Assembly (NCBI GenBank): GCA_030142905.1
Contig: JASJOG010000319.1
Coordinates: forward strand, 228,919 to 292,918
Source: Heliopora coerulea
Lineage: Eukaryota > Cnidaria > Anthozoa > Scleralcyonacea > Helioporidae
Reading direction: 5' to 3'
DNA length: 64,000 nucleotides
Shown: one piece after another, positions 53,474 through 64,000 of the stretch
Layout: each line of letters opens with the position of its first letter
Position numbering within the stretch: position 1 is the first letter of the stretch
Notes under the pieces: generated by a model
Databases searched by the model: none
What the model was told of the DNA's origin: nothing
What the model saw: the letters and a program-made list of their open reading frames with translations, nothing else
Position numbers and translations under genes: made by a program

Positions 53474-55087
53474 CAATTGTAGATTGTGTTGTTGACTGAT
53501 ACAGTGCGTGAAAGAATCCAAAATGCGTTGCGTAGTCAAGGGCTTTGCCATTTTTTCGGTCATCAAATCCACTGAATGAGTTTTCAATTTCATTCCTGCA
53601 AACTCGCCATAAATGCTCATCTCCCAGTTTAGCGTCCACAGTGTACGAGTGTTCCGAAAATCCGTCAGATTTCAGCCAGTCTACGACTGTTTTGTGAAAA
53701 ACAGTAAGGGAATTGTCGAAAACAAGTAAAAGGGCCGAGATACTTTCATTCAGCTTTCGTATTACCTCTTTAATTTCACGGTTTGGCAAAGCAGGATCCG
53801 CGGGCAACTCGAGCACTTCGCTTATAAAACTGAGTGGGAGTGGGCCTCGGGCTGCTGCTACTAATTCTAAGATACGCTGGAATTTAATATCAGGTGACAG
53901 GCTGAGAAGATCTTTCTCCAACCGCTTAAAATACACGTTATATACAACATCAATACTTTCAGGAACGAAATAATCGATATCCCTAACTTTAAAACCAGGT
54001 TTCTTCTTCTGCTGTAAAATGGCAGATTTAATGTGATAGGCAAAAAGGAATGAACCTTCACACCTAGCAACTAATCGCTTGACGAGTTGCTTATCACGGG
54101 TAACACCAGCAAGGCAGTTAGTTAAAAATCTCACGAGATCATTCGAATTATCCTTATCAATGGACTTGATTTCGACTAGGTGGCAATTGCATAGCGTCTT
54201 CTGGACTGATAACTCGGGTCAACTGGTGATAAAGGTTTTAATCCATTTTGGTAGCTTGGAAAATTCCCTTGATATCAAATCTAATAACTCGCTCTTGCCT
54301 TCTCGCTCACTCTCGTCTAAGGCATCAATCACGATCATCATGGGTTTTCGCTCTTGGAGTGCGTGCAACGGATCGTTCAGAAAAACACGAAAAGCATCTG
54401 GAAGAGTATCTCTGGAGTGTGGTCGTTTCATTTGCTCGATGAGTTTTTGTTGGAATCCACTCACGTTCTGGCACAAGTGGCTTGACAAGGATTGTATCAT
54501 TTTCATAGGGCATCTGTAATCGGAAAAGTTAAATTTACAGAAGTGACAAGCGGCTAGTTCGTGTTTTTCTTGGTACAGTTGGCAAACTTTGGCAGCAAAA
54601 ACACTTTTCCCAAATCCTGGGCCTGCGGTCAGAGCCATTACTCGGGAATCGTGTAGTTTAGTAAACCATTGAAGAAGCTCATCAAAGAGCCACTTCCTAG
54701 TTCCCTGGTAAAAAGACTTAGCAAGATCTTCAATGTTTCCCTTGAAATCGCATTTTGCTAAATCTTGGAGCATACTTTGTTCCCAATGCCCTTCGTTTAA
54801 GTTCCCTGGGGCAGCACGGAGGTTTCGTCCTTCTTGAAATAGTGAGCAATTATTAACATGGTGTCCGGTAACACCGACTAATTTCACACTTTTAAGTGGT
54901 ACAATTTCGTCTAAATCCTCGAAGGTCTTTCCCTCAAGTGAACGTTTTCCTGGACCCTTTACTTGAGTGGGAAAGATTTCTTCCACATTTTCCAAACCGA
55001 CAGCTTCTGTAGCGTATTCTTTTTGCTTCAAGTATCTCGCTTCATCCTTCACCACGTTTTCACCAAGAATTCTCCTGCCACTGGCCC
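53474..55087 (-). CDS. NACHT-type ATPase exon of an NLR/ANKRD-like gene, one in-frame TGA
   Basis: A 1,614-bp exon between acceptor GTCATTTAG and donor GTGAGT. It encodes a P-loop (MALTAGPGFGKSVFAAKVC, near 54,610), a Walker B (PMMIVIDALDES, near 54,330), a sensor-like FITS-PE region, and a winged-helix-like part (LPLSFISEVLELPADP, VFHKTVVDWL). NACHT proteins use ATP to oligomerise, often in innate immunity; this one resembles ankyrin- or TPR-linked NACHT proteins common in cnidarians. TGA at 54,219-54,221 stands where the family usually has the Arg of TSRPE; a single CGA to TGA change explains it. The frame is otherwise open for 537 codons, so the loss is recent, or is a polymorphism or an assembly error. 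Confidence 0.8.
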
Positions 55088-55132
55088 CTAAATGACAATT
55101 GTACTGCTTTAATACGAGGTTCAATCAAATGC

Positions 55133-56387
55133 TAGGGATGAGCCGACATTCGGAAATAACCGTTAACGGCCGATAATTCCCATCCGATCGGTAACAGGGG
55201 TTTCTCACCCTTATTTTGATGATAATCGTCAGTTGCGCATACTTCTTATTTTGATGGTAATTGTCACAATAACGTCAACTCTACAGACGTTTATTGTCGT
55301 TTGAACTGCGCTTCTTACGATTAGGTATAGGATTAGACTTAGGGATATCAGAGCCCAGCATAAAATTTTGAATAAACCCATAATAATACAAACATGAGTT
55401 ATTGAAAAATATTTTTAATGTAGCTAACGTTTCGTTGCCAGTCCTGCAACATCTTCGGAGTAAGTGATAAATTTACAAGGTGTTCTCGACTATGGAGAGT
55501 TCTTTGACTGATTTTTCTATTCTAAACTCCTGTTCTTCTAATTTTGAACTCCTTCTCAGAGAGTCTACTTATTAATAAGATAAATCCTTCGCTCAACGCC
55601 AAGATCAGTTCCTTTCCTTTAACCTTGTTCTGTTAATTTTTTCCTAGTTATATGTTTTTCTGACACATACACACCTGGATTCACTCACGCATACACTTTA
55701 TCGCACACTTAATTATTCACCGGTTTTCACCAGTCTTTCTGTTAATTACTTCCTGTCATTGTAAATATATTATATATCACTTACTCTGAAGATGTTGCAG
55801 GACTGGCAACGAAACGTTAGCTAAATTAAAAATATTTTTCAATAACTCATGTCTGTAGTATTATGGGTTTATTCAAAATTATATGCTGGGCTGATATTCC
55901 TAACAAGATTACGCTTTCCGCCTGGTTCCTCAATTGCCACCATTAGATTTAGAATGCCCTGACTTTTATCTTAACTCAAATCCTAATCGTAAACTTAATC
56001 CTAACCCTAAACGTAAAATTCCCCACCATCCGCCCTCAAGCACCCACGCCCACTGTCAGCGCAAACTTGTAACCAAACGTAACAGCCCAGTTCAAGCGAA
56101 AAATAAACACCTGTAGAGTCGACGTTATTTTGACGAGCACCATCAAGATAAAGGTGAGGACATGTTGTCGGTTATCGGTCGTGCCAAACAGTAATTGTGT
56201 GCGCAACCGAAAAATACCATGACGTCTCTACTATTCTTTTTTAACATTTTTTAATCAATAAAAGCATCAACTTGTTCAGACGATGGGTTAGCACGGCCAG
56301 ACCGATATACCAGCCAGTCAAACTGAATATCGGATCGGAATTCATCGGATCTGTAAATTGAGTTTTGGTCAATCAACTTCATCCCTA
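55133..56387. mobile_element. hAT-type element (1,255 bp), non-autonomous
   Basis: The ends are TAGGGATGA and TTCATCCCTA; flanks tcaaatgc (55,125-55,132) and taaaatgg (56,388-56,395) match at 6 of 8. CCGATC-rich subterminal sequence. No transposase. Inserted 45 bases upstream of the NACHT exon acceptor, in the intron. Confidence 0.7.
55342..55918. mobile_element. foldback element nested in the hAT element
   Basis: Arms of about 120 bp are inverted (AGCCCAGCATA, CAATAACTCATG, CTAACGTTTCGTTGCCAGTC, GTTGCAGGACTGGCAACG). No coding content in the spacer. It must be younger than the hAT element around it. Confidence 0.75.
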
Positions 56388-57461
56388 TAAAATGGGACTA
56401 CAGCAAACAAAACTTAGTTTTACGTAAGCGTTGATTTGCAAGTAAAATGATCGCAGCCATGTTTCTACAGGTCTTGTCCATCCGATGTTTTTTGGCTGTT
56501 TTACACATTCAGTATGACCGAGTTGAGCTAAGTAAGAACAAAAGCACAACAGTTCTTCCAATTGTACATAAAGTTTATGAACGGATACCTTAAATGGACT
56601 TAGCCTCATAAATGGAAACAGGAAGCAATCCTTTATCAAGTAAACAGTTTAGATTTCTAGAACTCAATTAAACCATGGTCATTCTTTTAAACTCGACAGG
56701 GCTGCGTCTACGTCTAAAGGGTCGTTTACATGTACGATTTTGTACGTTGCGATTGTCTTCCTGGTGTTTGCTATAAACAAGACAGTCAATGCGGCAAAAT
56801 ATCCACTTATGATTCAATCCAGTTTTTCCTCAGTGCTCTCGAGAGTTTAACACATACTCCAAGACGTCAATCGCGAAGCAAAAACAGGCCCGAACAGTGG
56901 GATAATGGTAATCAATTAGCACAAATAAGCATATCTTTTCATGGTTATGTATAACCCATCTGCATCTGACGAAAGAGTGATGAAAAAGGAACGCACAAAA
57001 AGGGGGAATGACTACGCGTACAAAATAAAGCAAATTCCGAAAAATATCGTATAAACCCAAGATTTGAGTTGTCTATTAAGACCAAAGATAAATTAACGTG
57101 ATACTAGTATTTCGATTTTCTTTCAAACTCATGGCCAAACCTAAATTAAAATTAGAAGTAAGCCATGATCCTATTTATTACATCCTGTAATTGCGTCATC
57201 AGTAAAGACAGAAAAGCGGAAGTATTATCATGCATTCACGTCACTTGCAGATCTATATGACAATTGTGATTGATTTCGGGAAGAGTATAGAACGGTAGAA
57301 TCGAATGGAATTATATCCTGATCGGGCTACAACTCCCCAACGGGTAAAGTATGTCATGGAGGGATACAAAGAGATCTATTTGCAAGTTAATGTGCCAATA
57401 CGTTATTTTTCAATGTGAATTTTGATTTCTGGCTTTGAAATTTGGATGAAACAATTATAAA
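56388..57461. other. intron sequence, nothing recognised
   Basis: Short frames on both strands without domains. Confidence 0.35.
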
Positions 57462-57994
57462 TAGTGGTTTTTAGTGACAAAGTAGCAGTACTTTGTCATT
57501 TTACTCAAGTAACTTTCTACACGATCTGGCTACTTAAAAATACAAAGTATTTTTTGTAAGTTTACTTTTACTTATGTAACTTTTGCGCCTAATTAATCTA
57601 CTTCTAGTTTGTTACAATTCAGCAAGTGATCTCGTTATTTATTATATTTCGATGAAGCAACTTTGGCGTCAATGGCGCTGTTAACACCCAAAATTGTCTC
57701 AATAAATCAGTCCTAGCATCTATTAATGCCCCAACCTCATGCTCTGGTTCTTCTCCGCGTTCGACCTGCCTAGTTTTAATGCAAAGATTGAATTTCATGA
57801 CTAAGCATAACTTCTATTTTTTGATAAAATACTTTTTAGTTTCAGTACTTAACTACTCCTAAACTCAGTTACCTTCTCACTTTTACTCAAGTATAGTAAG
57901 TATTTATCTTCTATTACTTTTCCTTGAGTAGCTATTTTCCAGAGTAACAGTAATTTTACTTATGCAGATTTCTTCAGTACATTAAAAACCACTG
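57462..57994. mobile_element. hAT-type MITE (533 bp)
   Basis: The ends are TAGTGGTTTTTAGTGAC and TACATTAAAAACCACTG; flanks attataaa (57,454-57,461) and gttatgaa (57,995-58,002) match at 6 of 8. Internal TTTTACTCAAGTAACTTT-type motifs recur near both ends. Confidence 0.75.
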
Positions 57995-58664
57995 GTTATG
58001 AAATACTAATCATCTTCTCAGGTTTTTGCTTGTGATATTACTAAGAATAGCTAAAATGGTTGAAAGGTTTAGAATTGTTGGTGTACTAGCTTTGACAATA
58101 GGACTGTGTTCTCCATTAACAAAGAATCCCAACAGGATAGTGAAAAAATGTAGAATTTCTACCCTTTACCAGAATACAGGATACAGTTCTGTTTGAACAT
58201 GTACTGGTTGCCAGTATGAAAAAGGCAATTTATGTTAGGAATATTGTCTTAAATACACCTAAATTCGGTATGTTATTCATCTTCTGTCAAGCTTTCCAAG
58301 TTACTGGACATTTTCTGGCAGTAATATGTATCATGCATTTCCCACTGAAGGTCAAGGGTGCTCTTTAGAGTTCATTTTAGTAAACACGAAATGATTATAT
58401 TGGATAGAGTGGACATCTGCACCTTCATGGGTTAAACAAAACTCAGTTTCACAGATGTTATTCAAAAATGAAAATTCTACAAGATTACGTGCTTCTACTG
58501 TACTTGACGGAACATCTTCAATGTCGTTTGTACAACTGTCTAAACATTTCTGAGCATACATGTACATCATGAAACTTTTGGCAGTGCTATGTGGTAGCAA
58601 CCTCCCCTCAGTCAAAGTCATACTGGTACTCATACTCCAACTCACTTTTGAAGCTCCTAAATGT
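57995..58664. other. intron sequence with an unassigned minus-strand frame
   Basis: A minus-strand frame of 97 codons (58,352-58,645) has HEGADVHSIQYNHFVF but no family I can name; it may be debris of a gene or repeat. Confidence 0.35.
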
Positions 58665-60955
58665 TTTTAATGCTAGATGGTTTAGTTGAGCGCCAGATCT
58701 TGTCCAGTTTATTGCAGGCATCCCAGGCCATTGCTTTCCTAATTCTGAAGTCCTTTCCAGAATCCATAATATAGGATCCCAGCCCTCGAAATTTTCGACG
58801 GCAAAAGGCAATTGCCGCCGATAATGCCACCGAAAATGAAATTATCGACGGCAATTTTTTGCCGTCGAAGATTTTTGTGCTTATTGCCAACTGAATCTCA
58901 TCAATTCTTCTAAGAAGCTCAAGTGCTATGTTATGAACAAATGATTATCTACAGATTTCCTGAATTTTATTCCTCATCATTGGTCGACGATAATAAGTGT
59001 TTTCATGGCGACGTTAAATACCGTTGTTTACTAGCAAATGGATGTTATGTATTGCCTTACATAAAGTACTGACGATGAGTACTGAGAAAAGGAATCCACA
59101 ACTATTGAGACGATTGACCCAAATTTGCTACCTGATTCTCATTCTGATTCTGAATCAGAATCTCAAACAGACGAGGATTAATTAAAATGGACTGATGTTT
59201 GTTCATTGACATTGTTCTTTTTACTTGCGTATTTGTTAGTGATAACAATGTTTAGTACGACTAGTTATATATTGAAATGGGAAAGTTTTGAGTTGTTTTT
59301 TTATTATTCAGCTGCTTACGACATATGTTTTAGAATTCCTCTTACAATAAACCCGAGGGAAAAAATTGCCGTCGAGTTGCCGCCGAACTCTAAAATATCG
59401 ACGGCAATTTTTTGCCGTCGAAGATTTAGAGAAATTTCGAGGGCTGGGATCCAAGATACTTGAAATCGTCTACTCTTTTTATGCTTTCACCAGATAATGG
59501 TTTTAGTTCCTCTGTCTCAGGAGTGGTACTCATGAAATCTGTTTTTGTTTCGTTGCAGTAGAGTTCTGTTTGGGCAGCTGCTTGCTCTCAGGACTCAGGA
59601 AGAGCTTCTGCATCCTTGACTGACTGCGCAAATAGAGCGAGATCATCTGCGAAATCCAGACCAGTCAGGTGTTCAGCTGGATATCGACGACTTCTTCTCG
59701 GTTGGATTTCAATACCTGTTTCATGTATGCTGTCTAGTGAGAGACGCAAAACATAGTCAAGTCCTACGATGAAAAGGAATGGTGCTTGGGTGTCACCTTG
59801 GAGAACACCAGTAACTATCTCAAAGGGACTTGTCTCGCCATTGGGGGTGATGATTGTGGCGGAGGTGTTAGTGTATAGAGCCTTAATTGCGTTGACGATG
59901 GGCTGAGGGATGCCATAAAGTGTGAGTATTTCAAACATGGTGTCTCGACCTGTTGAGTCGAATGCTTTTCGAAAATCAACGAAAAGCATTACAAGATCTT
60001 TGTTACATCTTCTCATCTCTTCTATAATGCGGCATATGGAAAGGATTTGAGATAGGGTGGATCTCCCTCTTCTAAAGCCATTCTGATTTCTCCTGAGTAG
60101 GGGATCTATTGTGGGCACGAGGCGATTAAGCAAAAGTTTATTGTAAGCTTTTGCCGCAATAGAAATGAGTGATCCCACGGTAGTTTGATGCGGGTGTCAG
60201 ATCACCTTTCTTGGGAACTGGAATGATTGCTCCCTTGAGCCAAGCTGATGGTGGCAGGTGCGTGAGAAAGGTGTTGTTGCATAGATGCAGGAAAAGATCG
60301 TGAAAAACGGGATCTTTCCATGGAATAGTTGGTATGTTATCGAGTCCTGGAGATTTGTTGTTTGCGAGGGATTTCAATACAGGTTGAAATTCGTCGAGAG
60401 AAAAAGGGTCTGTGGAGATGTTGAGTTCTTCTGACACCAATACCTTTCTAAGTTGTTGGTTAGATAGGATCTTTGGTTGTTCACCAAGTAGAGATTTAAA
60501 GTGGGATAGCCAGTTGGCTTTCCTGTTTTCTTGGGATCCTCCTTTTAGCTTAATTGATGGTTTGGATTTGCGTCCAGTGAGCTCATTGATTGTCTTCCAG
60601 GTAGCTACATGTCATCTGGCCACATGGTGGTGGGTGATGTTCTCTATTTTCCCTTGGATGAATTCGGCCTCAGCAGTAGCTTAGGCGTGAACTAGTTGTT
60701 TTTGGGCCTTGGTGACATTCTTGAAGTTGGGTGTTGTTGGTCTGTTCTCATATAGTTGCTTAGCAGCATACACGTTCTTGCGTGAATTTGAAATTAATGT
60801 GTGGGAGATCAGAGGAGGTGTTTTGACTTTTTTCCTCTTGGGTAGGGTGGAGAAAGCTATCTCTTCGATGGATTTGACAAGATTGTTGTATCTTATTGAC
60901 TATGTAACACAAAAACAGCCGGAGGATTTCTGGATGTTTGTCAAGCTCATACTGC
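58665..60955 (-). pseudogene. non-LTR retrotransposon reverse transcriptase, broken and split by a MITE
   Basis: Reads right to left. A pre-RT region (ISHTLISNSRKNVYAAKQ, near 60,790) is followed by the RT: NNKSPGLDNIP, WLKGAIIPVPKKGD, NYRGI (60,440-60,160), a shift, then NGFRRGRSTLSQIL, LFVDFRKAFDS, GVLQGDTQAPFLF and the catalytic LDFADDLALFA (60,178-59,588), a stop, and the thumb (VDDFKYLGS). The frame resumes after the MITE 58,780-59,446 with YIMDSGKDFRIRKAMAWDAC and is cut near 58,665. It copied its own RNA at a nicked target; now dead. Antisense-oriented relative to none of the host exons: it shares their strand, in the large first intron. Confidence 0.88.
58780..59446. mobile_element. 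MITE with perfect 6-bp target duplication (667 bp)
   Basis: The ends are CAGCCCTCGAAATTT and AAATTTCGAGGGCTG, flanked by exact GGATCC at 58,774-58,779 and 59,447-59,452. Near both ends lies ATCGACGGCAATTTTTTGCC with its complement, itself a palindrome. It splits the LINE frame between Gly-Ser and Tyr. A CAG start resembles hAT, but hAT gives 8-bp duplications; the class is open. Confidence 0.9.
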
Positions 60956-60994
60956 TGAAAACCAATTTCCAATTCCTAAACAAGCATAGAGTCC

Positions 60995-61130
60995 ACTACC
61001 TTCTGATGACCAGTGAGATACTACAACAGATTTGATCATCTCACCTGTCATCAGAACTTCAGAAGGTTGCAGATTCAATCCCTGCGCAGTTTATAAATAA
61101 TTTTTCAGAGGTACAAGCTTGATGATTGTC
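60995..61130 (+). mobile_element. tRNA-like SINE fragment
   Basis: CACCTGTCATCAGAACTTCAG followed by box B-like GGTTGCAGATTCAATCCC (61,062-61,079) resembles the tRNA-like centre at 40,380-40,450 (CACCGGTCATCAGAAGGTTG). The start and end are unclear. Confidence 0.4.
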
Positions 61131-61309
61131 CTTACATCATCCCTGATATCACCAAGCTCCCACGTGCAACTGAGAGTACCACTCATCTCATAAAACAATA
61201 ACAGTTACTTACAGTTACATATGTGACACAGTTTTAGCTAATGCCAAATCTGTGTAACATATTTCAGTTTACTGTCAGTTGGTGCTCAGCAACAAGCAGA
61301 CATTGTATC

Positions 61310-61795
61310 CAAGGCTTGAATTAATAGAAAAATCTTACATGCACAGCATGCACCTAATTTTTTTAACTACTTGCACCACCAATTACTTATGTGCACAGAC
61401 ATGTTCAAAAAAATTCTAGAAACACAATTTTACTTCTTTTCAATAATGATTTGGTTTACTTGAAGTTTTCGAGTGAGACTCCTCAGAATGCAGGCTTACT
61501 TGATGATTATGGCAAAAGGACAGGCATAAGATTGCACAGTGGATTATGAATCGTTCATGATTGAATTATCAGCTAAATAATATTGATATGCTATTTGCTA
61601 CAAACTACTTCTATGTCCCATGTCCAATCTTTACTCTGAAGCTAAGGTAATGATGCTGATTATGAAGTGCAGCCCATGCAGTCACTGTGTGAAAATTTCT
61701 ATGTGCACACAGTGCATGTAAGTGACAAAAATTACAAGCACATCTTGAATTTTACGTGCATTCATGCACGTGTGCATGCGGTATTTCGAGCCTTG
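61310..61795. mobile_element. MITE with 5-bp target duplication (486 bp)
   Basis: The ends are CAAGGCTTGAATT and ATTTCGAGCCTTG (one mismatch in ten), flanked by exact GTATC at 61,305-61,309 and 61,796-61,800. Near both ends are GCATGCAC/GTGCATGC palindromes. No coding content. Confidence 0.75.
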
Positions 61796-63528
61796 GTATC
61801 TCTGTGTTATTGATAACTCTAAAAGTAATGGCAAGCAAATGTTTTATGGTTTTAAACACCATGCTCACTGGACAGTGGTTGAGATGTTCAACCATTGAGA
61901 TAGTATTGGCTGAAATGACTCATTTAATATTGGTTCAGATGTTGTGATGTAGAGGTATTTACCATTTACTCAAAGTTCAGACCCTTGACTACATATCTTA
62001 TTAGAACTTTCCCTACTTTCTGAAGCAGTATGCTCAGAACCTGTCCACAAGTTTTGCTTAAGATAGTACTAAGTAATCTTTTGAACAAAAATGCCAATCT
62101 TTTTATTGATCAATTTAAGTTTTGTCCACCCACTTTTATAATCAAAATTTTAAGATTAACTCATTTTAGGGGAAAAGCTCATCCATTTGACAAATAAAAT
62201 TGTCTGGCGTTATTCAGAGTAAAATATAAAAGCGCACCCTTACTTGTTAATGGGTTAAACTGCTAAATTTGAGATTAACCCATAAGGGTGAAGGGCAAAC
62301 TTTTGTATTTGACTTTGGTTAATGCCAGATGATTTTACTCATCAAAGTGATGAGCCCTGCCCCTTAATGTGGTAAACCACAACGAAAATATGGGATTAAA
62401 TCAAGATTATGATTGGTTGTAAACCTTTGTCATATTGGTGGTTCCTAAAAAACCAGTTTTGGTTTTACTTGCTCTGACCATCAACCAGGTTAATGGCAAG
62501 CAATCTCTTTTATGATAGCATTGAATTTGATTACTCCAGCTAGTTCCCTCCACGTAATTTCAATAGGCTGACTTGAAAGTTGTTGGACTGATCACAGCAG
62601 CAAATCCCAAGAGAAAAGAAATGTTATTTGTGTCAAAATTTGAATGGTTGTAATGATAACAACACAATGAGTCATAGTATTGTAAAATTGGAGTCATAGA
62701 CGTAACACCTGGAGTCATAACACCAGCTCTGTTGTTCAACATTAACAAAATTCTTGTTGGTTATATTCCCTTTGTAGAAACAACTCTTATAGGTTAAACT
62801 CCCTCCATTTCCCTAATTAACCTTCTCTAACCCTGCTGATCACTCAGCTGCATCTTCTTTCTTTTGATAAACTCTTTATGATGAAGGGATGAGTTACAGT
62901 ATTAAAAAACCAAAGTCATGAACTTACACCCTTCATATAATTAATAAACCAATTTGTCATAAGCTCTCACACATCTTAATGCCTGCTGTTTTGTTATACA
63001 TTTACAAAATGTAAGGAACTCAATCTTCATAAAAAATAAGAAAATATACAAGTTTTGCACTGCATGAATTTTGTGAGGGGGGGAAATACTTAAATTGATC
63101 CCTTTACAGGGGTGGCACCAGGAATTTCCCAACACAGGGGCTAATGTCCCCCTAAAGGAAGACTAAGCCTAAGGAACCATGACCATGCCCTTTTATAATT
63201 TCATTATTTGAAGGTAGAAAACATCACGTTTTCTTTTTGCAAGAATAATCGTAACAACTAACTAAACAGTTTACTTTTAGATTTGACAAGAAGATAAGAC
63301 TCTTGTATCTTTCTTGGCTAAATCAATAACTGCTCATAATTTGTACAATATATAAATGTGTTCACCCGTGAAAATTCCCTGACAGATTGTTAATTTTTCC
63401 CCGATGGGGAAGGGTAAGGTCCCTCGACCGTGGGCTGTAGCTCCCTGTGTCATTCTTCTGGCACCACTCCTGTCCCTTTATCCATCTTTAATTAAAGAAA
63501 AGTATGAAGGTGGAAATGAACCACTTAC
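61796..63528. other. first intron of the NLR-like gene
   Basis: Near 62,190-62,350 an inverted pair (TGTCTGGCGTTATTCAGAGT and its diverged complement TTTGGTTAATGCCAGATGAT) suggests a small decayed MITE. Otherwise nothing is recognised. Ends at the donor GTAAGT (63,528 down to 63,523). Confidence 0.45.
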
Positions 63529-63826
63529 TCTTAGTAAGTACACGCACAGCATCATCTCTGTCCATTTCCGTCAAATAACCAATTAACGAAGAAACAGTCT
63601 TCTCCTTTTCATTGCTTGTCCCCCAGTCCGAAAGTAATTCGATCGTTGGATTTTCTGTCCTCTCCAAGTTTCGAATTTGAACAACGTTATATCCAAGCCT
63701 ACCAGCCAATGACCGCCAGTCTTTCCTGGGCATTTTATGGTTCAGTAAGATCGAAAGTTCTTCCATTATGTGGTAATCTAAGGAGGATACCAAACTGTTC
63801 TCCGAGTAGTTTGTTGAAGATGCCAT
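63529..63826 (-). CDS. Death-domain exon, probable first coding exon of the NLR-like gene
   Basis: ATG at 63,824-63,826 in a good context (CAACATGG); an in-frame Met four codons earlier is less likely. MPRKDWRSLAGRLGYNVVQI then LERTENPTIELLSDWG and KEKTVSSLIGYLTEMDRDDA follow the six-helix Death-domain pattern (W in helix 2-3, LLxxW, L..L..MxRxDA). Death domains join like partners in apoptosis and innate signalling (MyD88, FADD type). The exon ends in phase 1 (AAGA then GTAAGT), which fits the phase-1 acceptor of the NACHT exon at 55,087. Joining them across 8.4 kb is inference; intermediate exons are possible. Confidence 0.8.
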
Positions 63827-64000
63827 GTTGAGTTGCACTCTTTAAAAGATATTTAAAACGAAAGTCCAATTTTAGCACGTTTACACTTTCAAACACTCCT
63901 GATCCAAAAATTCTCGAGGCGATTCGAGGTTTAAATACCATGCAAGTACTTAGTAGATACAGTCATCATTCTTGAAATGCAATAACAACTATACCAAGTC
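63827..64000 (-). other. 5' UTR and promoter side of the Death-domain gene
   Basis: Sequence upstream of the start codon; no TATA box or other element is clear in the bases present before the window ends. Confidence 0.35.

Noticed and set aside
1..64000. CRISPR array, bacterial operons or riboswitches
   Set aside because: No regular direct repeats with unique spacers, no Shine-Dalgarno-led operons, and introns and eukaryotic transposons throughout.

Overview
The window looks like a stretch of a cnidarian genome, probably an anthozoan such as a stony coral. It is AT-rich and intron-bearing. It has the 3' exons of a near-invariant animal splicing factor (PRPF8), an NLR-like gene with Death and NACHT domains, and many kinds of eukaryotic DNA transposons and retrotransposons. 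Species cannot be fixed from sequence alone. Domain calls come from motif recognition by eye; no database search was run.

Layout. 0.3-1.0 kb: a hAT-type MITE. 2.6-4.4 kb (+): the last three coding exons of PRPF8. 6.4-14.6 kb: nested Helitrons. A Rep-helicase Helitron is cut by a second Helitron 5' end at 11,814, and that second element carries a decayed Crypton-type tyrosine recombinase. 14.9-18.6 kb: decayed pentanucleotide repeat, a tRNA-derived SINE, and a dispersed repeat with a nested MITE.

18.6-37.8 kb: the most interesting part, a large decaying virus-like (Polinton/Maverick-like) integrated element. The minus-strand arm encodes a coiled-coil/membrane protein, a retroviral-type integrase with a C-terminal chromodomain, and a candidate structural protein. 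The plus-strand arm starts at a divergent promoter at 21.9 kb. It encodes several small membrane proteins, a lectin-fold fibre-like protein, Bro-N and PD-(D/E)XK (VRR-NUC-like) nuclease genes, zinc-finger and AT-hook proteins, and a family B DNA polymerase joined in frame to an SF1 helicase and a GIY-YIG nuclease. Most genes start just after the same AT-rich palindrome-like motif (TATARTATATA type), which suggests a shared viral promoter. I could not recognise a double-jelly-roll capsid, a packaging ATPase or a maturation protease. Many genes carry stops or frameshifts, and the element is further split by a pogo/Tigger transposon (TA target duplication) and an L2-like LINE fragment. It is a relic, but its gene set is coherent.

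37.8-49 kb: accessory DNA. It holds a SINE, one orphan exon of a xanthine dehydrogenase/aldehyde oxidase-like gene, a long inverted repeat, nested elements with telomere-like arms, an integrase-like remnant, a Penelope-like GIY-YIG fragment, and a Tc1 element fused to a Helitron 3' end.

49.7-63.8 kb (-): exons that fit one gene read right to left: Death domain (63.8-63.5 kb), NACHT-type ATPase (55.1-53.5 kb) and a degenerate trypsin-like domain (50.6-49.7 kb). Exon phases are compatible. One in-frame TGA lies in the NACHT exon. The introns hold hAT elements, a non-LTR retrotransposon split by a MITE with an exact 6-bp target duplication, and other MITEs.
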